A stretch of DNA of 64,000 bases from Prinia subflava (taxonomy: Eukaryota > Chordata > Aves > Passeriformes > Cisticolidae): assembly GCF_021018805.1 (NCBI RefSeq), contig NW_026960607.1:3102501-3166500 (forward strand), written 5' to 3'. Each line of letters starts with the position of its first letter. The first letter of the stretch is position 1. The position numbers and the translations under genes were made by a program. Positions 37,251 to 48,670 of the stretch are shown piece by piece. The notes below the pieces were generated by a model, which was not told where the DNA came from, searched no databases, and saw only the letters and a program-made list of their open reading frames with translations.

Positions 37251-39173
37251 AACTAAATGAACATGCTCCCCACTTCTATATGTTCTTGAAAATCAGCTGC
37301 AATTCTTCATGTCAATGTAATTAGATTTTTTTCCCCTCTACATTAATGATAAATATTTTTTAAAGAAAATACTCTTTTTCACTGAAGAGATCGTCTTGTC
37401 TTGGTTCATTGTGTAGCAACAATAACCTGAAAGGCTAACTTTGAAATAGCATGTTTCATAGGAATGATGTAAAACATCACCAGGCTAGTTTTACATCTTA
37501 CTGGTGGATGGGTTTTGATGGCATGTGCAAGCAGAAGATCATCAGTGGGTCTTCTGCTTCTTTTCGTGATCTGAAAGAGCATTAGTCAGTATGAGGGTGT
37601 CAAAGAGGCTCTTTTGTTTACAATAGGAAATCTTTAGTCATGTAAGTTTGGGAATAACTATTCTAAAGTCCATTTCCCTGATGCTGCAGACACTGACATT
37701 GTTCCTGTATGTTTGAAACAAGATATAATTTTGTTTTGCAACTCAAAGTAGTTCCCTTTTACACTTGCATAGAGCTTTGTTATTTACGTTCCCTTTAAAG
37801 CAAACCACTTTACTAGACAAAATTGCACAAAAGTTTTGCTGAGGCAGGTAATGAATTTGTTCTCAGTTTAGTATGAAAGATGACACATATCAGTGTTCAT
37901 ATATTTTTTGGTCAGTAGAAATAGAGGGTATATTTCTTTGGAGAACTATGTACAAAATTAAAATATAGTAAGAACAAATAAAACCACCTTTTCTAAACCT
38001 TTCAACTGCTTAACAAGCAGGGAATTGATTTTAGTCACTGAGTTTAGTAGCTTACATGGATATTATCTTCTGTCATTGTGTACTGATAGATACATCTTAA
38101 TTTTCATTTGTCTTTCCATGAAAGAATATCTTTCCTATTTGACATAAAATTATGGCTATCAGATGAAATAGTATATGTAATGTAATGTGTATCTCATTGG
38201 AAGAGAATGGTACAATGACTTAATTTGTTGTTAGTTTCATGTTGATTTTAGAATGTAGAGGAATGCATTTTCTTCCTGGGATTTCTCAATACCAAGCTAT
38301 GATGTGATGTGCTCCTGTTTAAATTTGGGCTTCTTGGCCATGGTTAGTTTTATTCTGTAAAAGTTTCAATATGGCCTGGGTCAAAACACTGTGAAGCTAG
38401 ATGAGATTGCAGGATAGAAAGAAATGCTTTGACAGGTTCTGTATTGAGTAACTTTGATTTAAAGAAATGGTTAATTAACCCTCATGTGCAAGACAGTAAT
38501 TATCACGGACTGTATGTTTATGATAAAATTTTTCTGTCATTCTTTGTAAACATTTGTAAATATATTTGTTGAGCTTTTTCTTTGGGATTTGTGTGACTTG
38601 GTAGAAATTTTGGATTTGATTCATGTAGAATATTGGTCATTTTATAATTGGAGAACTTAAAAAATGGAAAATGATCCTGACAGAGTAAATACAGTATTTG
38701 ACAGATTTTCAGTGGGTCTGCTTTGTAGATAATATGTTCTAATATAATTTAAAGTATATTATATTTGCAGTATAATATTTCTGTAATGCCTGGCAGAGGA
38801 AGATTTTGAACCTTTACATCTGTGTACAGCTACCTACTAACATGATTTGTAGTAAAGGACCATTTTTATTAGTGGCAGTTTGATATATTTTCCACAACAT
38901 CTTGGCCATATCCATTGTATTTCAGAAAGGTTTTCTCTTGAAAGATTGCGTGGGTAAGATGAACATGTTACCATGTAGAGGTATCTCCCTGTATCATTAA
39001 AAAATCCAAGAAAACACAAAAAAGACTAGAAACTCTCTTAAAGCAGGAAAGTGGTAAACTTCAAGTACTTGCTTGTGCCTCATCTCTATGGTGGATCAAA
39101 CAGCTTAAAGACTCATTTGATACATTTAATGCTTTTATTTCAATTAAAACAAAGCATGTAAAGAGTCGAAGTC

Positions 39174-39501
39174 TGACGTCTGGGACTGCACTTGAGGCTG
39201 GAGACCGAGCAACGCAGGTCCAATCAACGTGATTAATAACATACGTTCTCCTCTTTATTCACGAGATGGCTGGTTATATACAGTACAGAATAGTTTACAG
39301 TAACAGGTGCATTTCTATTGGCAGTGAAGCGTGGACAAATATGTAAACTATTACAGTTTAAGGCAGCTACCGTGTTTCCATCCTAACTATCTTAGCTAAG
39401 GCATGTACACACCTTAAGTGAATTTTCTAACTGCACCACAGGTTTATCTACTTCTACGCAGATTAAACGTTGAGGCCTAGCAGGCCCAAATCTGAGGCCC
39501 A
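39174..39501 (-). mobile_element. Short ERV LTR, minus orientation
   Basis: On the minus strand it runs from TGGGCCTCAGATTTGGGCC to CCCAGACGTCA (328 bp). It has a TATATAACC box and AATAAAG about 20 bp downstream, the same compact architecture and length as the LTR at 19139. No exact duplication was found at the ends. Confidence 0.65.
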
Positions 39502-39666
39502 GTTTGGAATAGCTCTACCTTTATTCTATGTCATCCTGCTCTTGCTACAGAAGTCTTCTCTTTTATTTTGGTAAAACTGTATGTGTAATAATGTGTATTT
39601 TGTTCCTTATATACTTTTTATTAAATAAGATCGTAAGATATATACTTTTTATTCAATATATACTTT

Positions 39667-41037
39667 TGTCGTGGTTGGGGGGGAGAGGTGAATTCTTCCA
39701 GGGGGATGTGGGCAGTCCAATCAGTGATCAGCTTTTCTGCTGGCACCTGGGTTGGTCACTCGGAGGTTTGGACACGCCTCTGAGGACACAAAGAGTTAAA
39801 AGCGGGAGTCTGAAGGGCTCAGCCTCTTTTTTCGGATCCTGGTTCCAGCAGAGGGGCATGTGAGGCCTCCTTCCCCTGCCTGGCCACGAGGCTGGGTGGG
39901 GGAGGGGAAACACGTGGTTGGCTCAGGTAAGCCGGAGCCTCCGGGGGGGGAAGAAGAGAAGGGACAGGACTGGAACTGAGCTGCCCCGTCCAGGATGGAG
40001 GGGTGAAAAACTGTGGAAGTGCCTTCTGTGTGTGCTCACCCCCCTCCTTCCCCCCAAACTCCGGGAGAAAGTGCTCAGCCACGTGGGGGTTTGCGGAGCC
40101 TGGGAGTGCCTCCATCTGCAGCACCCTGCTGAGAAGAAACTGTTAACCCTTGCTTGGCAGAAAGAAACTTTTCTTAGACATTAATTCTCATGACTGGTGG
40201 TTTTCAGAGAGAGGGAAGCGGCCTGGGACCGAGATGATAAAGCATGATTGGAAGGAATTCGATAGAAGAATGAGAGGAGTAGCCTTCTGAGCTAGAATTC
40301 TCTTGCATAATGTCAGCCATGGACTGAACTTGAGTCTCTTTTGAACATAAACTGCATTTTTGGGTGGATGCAGCTGCCCCTTGCTTTTGCTACAGTGACT
40401 GGCACTTGAAGAGTTGGAGCGAGCAGAGAAAAGAGGGGGAAGGTGAGGTGGTGCCCTCTGCCCTCAGAGCAGACCTGCTCCTGGAACCCCGGCCCCTGGG
40501 TGAAAAGGGAGAGAGCTTGGCATGCAGCATCCTTAAAAAGCCCTGTATGTAGTTTTGGCCTATGAGACAGCGGTGAGAGCGCTGGACGTAGGAAAAAGAG
40601 AGTGTCACCTTAGCAGACTTCTCCGGGCGGTGCTATAGGTAACATGGAAACACATAAGGGGTAAACCCCTGTTTTCTGAAGAACAGTCTGTGGTGCCAGA
40701 GAGACTCCTCTCTCCCTTGCTGAATTGAAGATTAGTTTTTTTTGAGTGGTGATTGTTTGATTTAAAACCCAGAGGTTGGTCTGTGAAAAGTGATGGGTGG
40801 GGAGGTAAAAACTGAGGGAAGAAATGTTCTAAGAAGTTTTTATTTCTGTCTCTGTGTGTGTTTAAGAGTATTTCTGTCCCTGTTCTTATGTAATTAATAA
40901 AGTTTTGGTAGGTTTTTTTTTGTTTTCAAGATTTAAGCCTGCTCTGCTCTGTTCCTGATCACATCCCACAAGAGTTGTTAGAGAAAAAACATATATTCAT
41001 GGGTGCACTAACATCTGGCCTGTGCTAACCCATGACA
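39667..41037 (+). repeat. 5' LTR of the non-autonomous element
   Basis: 1371 bp, TG...CA ends. AATAAA at 40896-40901 is followed by a GT/T-rich stretch, giving a U5 of roughly 100 bp. It contains GC-rich blocks such as CCGGGGGGGG near 39940. Antisense frames of 101 and 72 codons occur at 39819-40124 and 40390-40608 but lack recognisable domains. Confidence 0.92.
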
Positions 41038-41041
41038 TTCA

Positions 41042-41066
41042 TGGTTCCCTGACCGGGAATCGAACC
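41042..41066 (+). other. Primer-binding site complementary to tRNA-Glu
   Basis: The 25 bases starting TGGTTCCCTGACCGGGAATC are the exact reverse complement of the vertebrate tRNA-Glu 3' end including CCA and reaching into the T arm. The site starts 5 bp after the LTR end. It fixes orientation and shows that the element was copied by tRNA-primed reverse transcription. It is too short to be a tRNA gene. Confidence 0.93.
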
Positions 41067-41190
41067 GAAAGAATGATAGAATGAAAACTGTGAGATAAGA
41101 TCAAAGAAGAACAAGAGCAAAGCATAAATTAAGTGATGATGTAAATTTATAGATGTAATGTTAGTTGTTACTTTAAGACAGTGTGTCCTC

Positions 41191-41209
41191 AGAGGCGAGG
41201 AGTAGAGAC
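41191..41209 (+). other. Candidate polypurine tract
   Basis: AGAGGCGAGGAGTAGAGAC lies directly before the 3' LTR start TGTCGT. It is purine-rich with three pyrimidines, so an imperfect tract. Confidence 0.6.
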
Positions 41210-42580
41210 TGTCGTAGTTGGGGGGGAGAGGTGAATTCTTCCAGGAGGATGTGGGCAGTCCACTCAGTGATCAGCTTTTCTGCTGGCACCTGGGTTGGTC
41301 ACTCGGAGGTTTAGACACGCCTCTGAGGACACAAAGAGTTAAAAGCGGGAGTCTGGGGGGCTCAGCCTCTTTTTTCGGATCCTAGTTTCAGCAGAGGGGC
41401 GTGTGAGGCCTCCTTCCCCTGCCTGGCCACGAGGCTGGGTGGGGGAGGGGAAACACGTAGTCGGCTCAGGTAAGCCGGAGCCTCCGGGGGGGGAAGAAGA
41501 GAAAAGACAGGACTGGAACTGAGCTGCCCCGTCCAGGATGGAGGGGTGAAAAACTGTAGAAGTGCCTTCTGTGTGTGCTCACCCCCCTCCTTCCCCCCAA
41601 ACTCCGGGAGAAAGTGCTCAGCCACGTGGGGGTTTGCGGAGCCTGGGAGTGCCTCCATCTGCAGCACCCTGCTGAGAAGAAACTGTTAACCCTTGCTTGG
41701 CAGAAAGAAACTTTTCTTAGACATTAATTCTCATGACTTGTAGTTTTCAGAGAGAGGGAAGCGGCCTAAGACCGAGATGATAAAGCATGATTGGAAGGAA
41801 TTCGATAGAAGAATGAGAGGAGTAGCCTTCTGAGCTAGAATTCTCTTGCATAATGTCAGCCATAGACTGAACTTGAGTCTCTTTTGAACATAAACTGCAT
41901 TTTTGGGTAGATGCAGGTGCCCCTTGCTTTTGCTACAGTGACTGGCACTTGAAGAGTTGGAGCGAGCAGAGAAAAGAGGGGGAAGGTGAGGTAGTGCCCT
42001 CTGCCCTCAGGGCAGACCTGCTCCTGGAACCCCGGCCCCTGGGTGAAAAGGGAGAGAGCTTAGCATGCAGCATCCTTAAAAAGCCCTGTATGTAGTTTTG
42101 GCCTATGAGACAGCAGTGAGAGCGCTGGACGTAGGAAAAAGAGAGTGTCACCTTAGCAGACTTCTCCGGGCGGTGCTATAAGTAACATAGAAACACATAA
42201 GGGGTAAACCCCTGTTTTCTGAAGAACAGTCTGTGGTGCCAGAGAGACTCCTCTCTCCCTTGCTGAATTGAAGATTAGTTTTTTTTGAGTGGTGATTGTT
42301 TGATTTAAAACCCAGAGGTTGGTCTGTGAAAAGTGATGGGTAGAGAGATAAAAACTGAGGGAAGAAATGTTCTAAGAAGTTTTTATTTCTGTCTCTGTGT
42401 GTGTTTAAGAGTATTTCTGTCCCTGTTCTTATGTAATTAATAAAGTTTTAGTAAGTTTTTTTTTGTTTTCAAAATTTAAGCCTGCTCTGCTCTGTTCCTG
42501 ATCACATCCCACAAGAGTTGTTAGAGAAAAAACATATATTCATGGGTGCACTGACATCTGGCCAGTGCTAACCCATGACA
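41210..42580 (+). repeat. 3' LTR of the non-autonomous element, G-to-A enriched
   Basis: 1371 bp, the same length as the 5' LTR with no indel by eye; AATAAA at 42439-42444. Compared with the 5' LTR it carries about 24 G-to-A differences, mostly in GG (for example GTGGGGAGGT to GTAGAGAGAT near 42340-42350), against five A-to-G, one C-to-T, one T-to-C and about four transversions. Confidence 0.92.
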
Positions 42581-42585
42581 ACTTT

Positions 42586-45500
42586 CTATTAAAATAAGAT
42601 GTTTGAGGTTTAAAAAAATAATTTTTGATAGTATTCTTTCAGAATATCTAAGAAAGGGCTTTGAAGTTCCCCTGTAGCAGGCAGCCTTACATTATAGAAA
42701 AGAATTGATGACATTACAATTGGAACAATAGTCTGCATTGATTTTTCATAACATCATGATAATAATGTGGGGGATAATTTTATAATACCTTAATACATAT
42801 TTGGTTATTTCAAGCAAAAAAAAAATCAAGTCCTATTTTAGTACAATTTCATATTTAAAAATTAAATGGTATTTCTGGCATATACAACTGAAGGAGGCAT
42901 ACCTTGGGTCTTACACAAGATTCTTTGCTGACTGAATATTGAAACATGTTTTCAAATTAATTTAGAAATTGTTTTTATGGCATTTCTACCAACTCCTGTC
43001 CAGTTTGAACTCTTATCTATATTATTAATAAACCTTTCTTTTTCCTCTCTTCTCTCTCAGATCTGACCTACCTGCTCATGCTCTTGAATAAATGCAGGGA
43101 TATCTACTCGAAATGACTCCTGGAGAGAAAAGCTTTTAAAAAGTGACCATAGAAATAGAAACTTGATGTATTTATTAGTGTATTACTTACTTTTCTCGAA
43201 CTGGATAAAGTGAACAACTCTAAACGAGGTGATTCATGACTCATCAACTGAATTATTGAAACAAATAAATTCCCCCGAAATGTTCTGTTCACACAGTAAC
43301 AGAGGGTTTTCCAGTTACATCAGAAAAACTGACATAGATGGCTTTCTTTTCTCTGCCTTTTCTCTTCCAAATAGAAGTTCTTGCTGCCTCTGCATGAGAT
43401 GGGTGACAGTTCAAGGATGGAATGTAGGAAAGCAAAAAATGTCTTTTTAATAATTGTGTTGCTCATGAATGCTTCAAAACAGGCTCAGATAAGTTGTTGA
43501 CAACTTGAACCTTAATGACAGAGTGCATGGTTGCTTTGTTTTGTTTTAGAAACCTGGTATTTTCAACTAATCTTGTTTTTCTATCATTATGAACATGTAT
43601 ATTTAACTATGTGATCCTGCATTTTTGAAGGCAGTTTTGCTTGTTTGTTTAACAAACTGTCTTACATTCAAGGTTCTTTTTATTATTATTGTTTTAGTTA
43701 TGTGCACTTAGTGAATTATAGACTGGACCTTAATGAAGTAATTATTGAGGGAAGAACAGTCTGCATCTACTGTATAATTGTCTTTTGCTGGCTAATGCAA
43801 TCAAATTTGTAGTTACACTCATTCAGCTTTTTGTGTCTCTTCACTTGGGTCTTTTAAGTAGATTGTTCTAAAAATAAACCAGTTGGTCTACTTCATATTG
43901 TAACTACTGGTGGGATTTAAAGCTTAAGATCTTTAGAGGAAAAAACCCCAATGCCTTCATTGATAGACAGGATAGATACCTGTTCCTTTTTGTGATGCTG
44001 GCTATTAGCAGTCTGCTTTGTAGTTCTTCCACATTTGAATTAAATGTGGAGTTTTTCAGGAGTCAGTTATGATCTTGGCTTCTAATAAAACTTACTTGGA
44101 CTTTATCTTCCTGAAAAATAGAGTCTGAAGTAACTGTATCAATGTCTCTGGAATATTTTCTACAAATGTCCCAGACCTGACAGAAGAAATAAGATTTCTT
44201 TTAAATTTTTCTTTATGTTATACAAGAATAAGGATGTTTGGAACCAATATGTTCAGTCCATGTATCAAACATTAGATATATCTGTAACAGTTAGGTTCTG
44301 ATAAGATTGCATGCAAATTTCTATATTTTAGTTCTCTCCTTTAGTATTTCTCTCATAATCAAATAAGCTTTAGGGAATAGGTAAAGTGTATGGCATATAT
44401 GACACTGATTGGAAGATAGCAATCTTGTTGGACTTGAACTGTATGTCTTGTTCATATATTGATAGCTTTGTATGAAATTTGTTTGAAACATACGCTTTTG
44501 CTTGCAGAAAGGAAGCCAGTGTAGAGCTGTAGAGATGTTAAGCTAGCCATTGGCTTGCCCTTTGTGCTCTTTCTTGCTCTTGTTTTGTCTACAGTCTTCT
44601 TTCTTTTTTTTTTTTAGCATAAGAATACAGAGAAAATTAAAAACTTTCCATGGTCAGCAACCCAATGATCCTAAAATGAAGTCTCCTACATCTGCAGTAA
44701 TGACAGCTTTATATGAACTACGTGAGGGAAAATAAAACAAGTCGAGCTCAAAGTCTCTCATCCAGCAGCTTATGTCTGATAGTTGGCAATAATGAGCAAC
44801 CACAATAGCAAATAAATGCATCACTGTAGTTATGGAGGCTTCCTCTTTAAAAAAAACCCAACCCTCTGAAAATCTGTAGTGCTACAGTATCTTAATGTAT
44901 TTCTGTAGTGTGCTATAGCTGCTCCCCATTTTTGTGTTCTGTTTTGCCATTCATGGCTGTAGTTGCAGCTTTGAATGCAAATTACTGTCCTTCTAGTGGG
45001 ATAATGGTTTTACTTTGTATTCCAGACCTTGTCCTATACAGATATTTAAAAATTAAGAACAGTATTTTATTGAACTGAATTACATGAACCATATAAAATT
45101 TGTATTTCCATAGAATTTAACAAGGAGCTGACTTGGCCTTCTCGTTAAAATAGATCTTAAGATACTTCTGAGTCAAAAGTATTTCACCAGCTACGACTAC
45201 ATCATTTGGCTTCTACTCTAACAAGGAACAAAAACTATCTTGGATGTTTTTGACTTTGATTTTCAACAGTTAACCAGCAAACATTTGCATCCAATAATGA
45301 AGGAAAAACATATTTAGGTTTGTATTTTGGTATTAGCATAAAGTTACTCCTGCTTTACTTAAGTTTGACTGTATATTTATATTTTTTTTCCTTCTTAATC
45401 AGTTATTTTGGATTTCCTAGCACTGGATTTGTACCTGTGTCTGTCAGTGATCCCTTTTCCTACTTCTGAAAACTTAAGAAATGATTAGTCTTCTTTTCCT

Positions 45501-47514
45501 CTAACACTAAAGGTTTTTTTAACTATTACAAGTGGCTGTGGGATAGCTGCTATTCAGAAAACCGTGATATTCTTAAGAAATCTCAGTTGTCACTTATATT
45601 GCTTGTTTGGGTTTTGTTGTGTACCAATAAAATTATTCTAACATTTCTGATCAAGCTACAATCAATTCTGCAGTTCTTTTTTTTTCTTTCCCTCAGGTTA
45701 AAAGCTGCTTTACTTTTTTAGATGCTGTGCTTAAAAATTAGGAGCTATTGCAGTACTTACAAACTCTGAAGGTGTTTGAATTTTATCAGTGCTGTTTCCT
45801 CATCAGATTATCAGATAAGGAAAAGGATAAAACAGCAATTTATCAGGGAGTTTGTTAACTGAATACTTAGCTCTTCATATCCTACCTCCATATAATTCTT
45901 GTATAGTCTGTCCACTAATCTTTGAACTTGATAGTCACATTGAATTTAGCTCTCATTAGGCACTATCATGGTACTTTACTTGCCACCTTGTTTTGTGTGG
46001 AAATTTATCTTAAGCAAAAAAACTGAATTGTGGTAGTCATGACTGAATGTAGAATTTTGTGGGCTATATTTAGGCATTTTTTATAAGGTAGACTCTTCTG
46101 TACTTTCTCTTGGCATCAGATTTAACTAGAATGAACTGATGTATTGCTGCTACAAAAAACAGGAGAGGCATAGAGCAATTCAGGTTAGAAAGACAAGTAT
46201 CTCCAGAAACATGTTCTGACATGGGTTGGTCCATTTTATTCAAAGGCAAATTGTACACTTTCATCGTAAGTATTTGGGATGGAATTGCTTTATTCAGTGA
46301 TCTACATTTTTAAGCAGCTAAGTATTACTTGTTTTCTTCACAAATCACTGATCTTCAAAAAATTAACATCAATGAAGATGCAATTTTCTGAACATTTAGG
46401 CAACAGTCAATATAGAAGGAAAGGAGAAAAAATAAGCTACAAAAGTGATTGTTAAAGGACTTATTAAATTCATTTTAGAGGAATCTAAAATACTGAGGCC
46501 ATTGAAAAAACCTTAGTAGATATTATGGGCCCCCAGTAATCATATAGTACAATAGTGAGTTTGTGAAATGTGGGAAAATTGTGGATAGAAATCTTGAAGT
46601 GCCTTATATTTTGGAATACACAGGCTTCATACAGGAGACAAGAAAATTTTAAAATTGCGCATATCACCTGCAGAGTTGCAAAATTAATATTCTACACTTT
46701 TACTCTTCAGTTTTTCTGTGTCTTTAAGAGGATTTTTATAAATTAAATAAAAATATGATGCACAGCTTTCAGTAACTCCCATGTAATTTGTGGAATGTGA
46801 TCAATAATTCTGGATTTACATCTTGTTTATGTGGACATGACTGAAGCTGATGTTATGGAACTGTCTTACAGATAATGATTTAAAATGTAAATACAACTTG
46901 GGAGATGGTGATGGCAAAATTGAATGTGTATGCTCGTGCTGGAGCTTTGCCACTCTTCAGTGAGCATATGAATGTTTTCAGGTTGATAATATTCTGATAC
47001 ATTTTTATCATCTAGTGAAAAAATGTTTGCATTGTGGGTATATATTTAAATCCAGAATGCTACACTTACAGAAAGGAGTGAGGTAATCCTAAAGTTTAGT
47101 CATTGAAGTAAAATGCTACTTGTTTACTTCGATAGCAGAGTAGGGCAATTGTGTCACCTTTAACATTACTAAGTTTCTTTGATGTCTTCAGAGTTTATGT
47201 GGGTCTCTTGCCAATGTATGATCTTTAAAGGAAGCATTAAGTATTTTCTACTTGAACCTTCCACTGCTAAAAGTTCAGGAAGAGCCAGTTTCTCTCTGAC
47301 TGTTTGAATGTTCCAAATAGCTATTTGCAATTTCAGTCTTTCAATTTCAAAGTTACCGTGTGGTTATAGACTGGAGATTGTTGGGTTTTCTCTCAATTCT
47401 AAGTGTCATTATTATTTACCTTCAAAAAAACTGTTTGATTGTGGTATCTTTTTAAAAACAATTTCCCCTCCCTACTTTTATCTACCTTTATACAGGAGAC
47501 AAATGATTGTAGGA
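42586..47514 (+). other. SPOCK3: SPOCK3 intron, no established gene
   Basis: AT-rich sequence. The only exon-like item is the acceptor plus open frame at 44618-44735. An AATAAA at about 45627 could end a transcript but also occurs by chance in such sequence. Confidence 0.5.
44618..44735 (+). other. Possible cryptic or alternative terminal exon
   Basis: A strong acceptor (CTTTCT, T run, AG at 44616-44617) is followed by 39 open codons to TAA at 44733-44735, with AATAAA overlapping the stop (44731-44736). The frame uses one base to complete a codon, so it does not fit the phase-0 SPOCK3 donor. In the phase-0 frame a stop follows after 16 codons. The protein is not recognised. It could be noise. 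Confidence 0.15.
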
Positions 47515-48525
47515 TGCTAAGGCCGTCTCTACAGGTTAATAGATCTTAAAAGTCTAAGAACATTTTAAAGTCTTATGCAAAGTTGTTTATTACAAGAAAG
47601 CATATTACTGAACGTGCGAGAGTCTTAAATGAGCGGTTTTGCAATCGGTTGTGAGCATAAAGTTTTAGAAAATAAAATACTAGAAAAGCAACAGTCTTGA
47701 CACAGAATTTAACACCGCATTACAGCCTCCAGGTAAAACAACTTCCAACTCTTGACTTCAAGCAGGGTTCTCGGCTGCAGGGTCACAGTGGCAGGAAGGG
47801 GTCTTGGGGTCTCGAATCCGTGCAGAGTCTTCGGCAGCCTCGAACAGAGTTCTGGGGCAAGTGCCACAAGGGGCAAAGGGAGAGGACCCCAGAGCCCTGA
47901 TTTCACGTGACAAAGGCTACAGTAGATGGTACTTTTAAAATCTCGTTTCGGCTTCCTGGCAGGGCTCCTTCTCCAGGCTGCAGGAGGTGGAGTTTGGATC
48001 GATAGATCAGATTGATCGATCAATACTTCCACTTTCAACCTAGAGTCTTTTTATCTATGTATTACAAATGCATATTCATACCTTTATTTACACACTACTC
48101 AATCTAGGTTCAATTCTCTAAGTTCGTAAAACTACGAAAAACTACGAAAAGCAGTATCAAAAACTTACACATATAGCATATCTGTCAGTGCAAAAATTCT
48201 ATCTTGCTAACGTAAAAATTCTATCTTATTGTGCGTGAAAACTCTATCTTCATATACATGAGAAACTTTATCTTATTTGCGCAAAATTCATACTAATAAT
48301 TATAAACAGTACTCTATTTTTGTTGTGTCTAAACTCTATCACTAGGCCTTAAGCTCTGAACTTCTACACTAACAATTAGGCACTTAGGGTATGTGAAGCT
48401 TAAAGCTGAAGCTTAAACCTCTGTGTGTGTGTGGCTTTATATATTCTAATTTTTCTAAAGGTTTTGATTCAGCCCCTATACTTTTCACTCTCTGTGGAGG
48501 ATCTATGGAAACATGGACTCCAACA
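47515..48525 (-). mobile_element. 3' LTR of a second minus-strand class II provirus remnant
   Basis: On the minus strand it starts TGTTGGAGTCCATGTTTCC at 48525, right after a polypurine tract, and ends near GGCCTTAGCA at 47515 (1011 bp). AATAAA is at 47586-47591 (minus). It aligns along most of its length, inverted, with the LTR at 48671-49929. Candidate target bases GTAGGA lie at 47509-47514; the other end of the provirus was not found. Confidence 0.88.
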
Positions 48526-48538
48526 TCTCCCCCTCCTT
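48526..48538 (-). other. Retroviral polypurine tract
   Basis: The minus strand reads AAGGAGGGGGAGA directly before TGTTGG. It is nearly the same as the tract at 22373-22388, linking the two proviruses. Confidence 0.88.
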
Positions 48539-48670
48539 GTTGACTTATGTAGACTTTCTCAACAGCTTTATTAATCATCTATACTTGTTTTAGGTTTGGC
48601 TAACTGGTAAATCTGTGCTACTAAAAGCAAGCAAAGTAAAAAGGCAAAAGGATAACATAGAATTGTTCTC
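48526..48670 (-). pseudogene. End of env of the second provirus, cut off by an LTR insertion
   Basis: On the minus strand a hydrophobic membrane segment and short polar tail end in TAA about 30 bp before the polypurine tract, as expected for the end of retroviral env. The solo LTR at 48671-49929 separates it from the rest of env upstream, so the gene is broken. Confidence 0.62.

Larger units (their letters stand above)
34166..39173 (+). other. SPOCK3: SPOCK3 intron, no gene; three CTCF-like motifs
   Basis: No transposable element was recognised in about 5 kb, unusual for this window. CTCF-like words occur at 34701, 36026 and 37238 (see separate entries). Confidence 0.55.
41038..41209 (+). 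other. 172-bp interior of the non-autonomous element
   Basis: TTCA, then the primer-binding site, then A-rich sequence with no start-to-stop frame of note, then a purine-rich end. It may include a packaging signal, but nothing visible proves that. Confidence 0.85.
39667..42580 (+). mobile_element. Complete non-autonomous LTR element: LTR / 172 bp / LTR
   Basis: Two directly repeated 1371-bp LTRs (39667-41037, 41210-42580) begin TGTCGT and end CCCATGACA. They enclose only 172 bp, which carries a tRNA-Glu primer-binding site and a purine-rich tract but no open frame. The whole unit is flanked by the exact 5-bp duplication ACTTT (39662-39666 and 42581-42585), so it integrated as one piece. Absence of gag, pol and env means any mobility depended on proteins made elsewhere. 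It may be a genuine miniature-type (TRIM-like) element or a provirus that lost its interior before or after insertion; the intact ends on both sides of the short interior favour the former slightly. The two LTRs are about 97% identical by hand count. Confidence 0.92.

Noticed and set aside
39819..40124. Antisense 101-codon frame present in both LTR copies (also 41362-41667)
   Set aside because: Identity of the two LTRs explains its presence twice; proline/serine-rich and no known domain.
41042..41066. tRNA gene
   Set aside because: Only the 25-nt complement of a tRNA-Glu 3' end is present, at primer-binding-site position.
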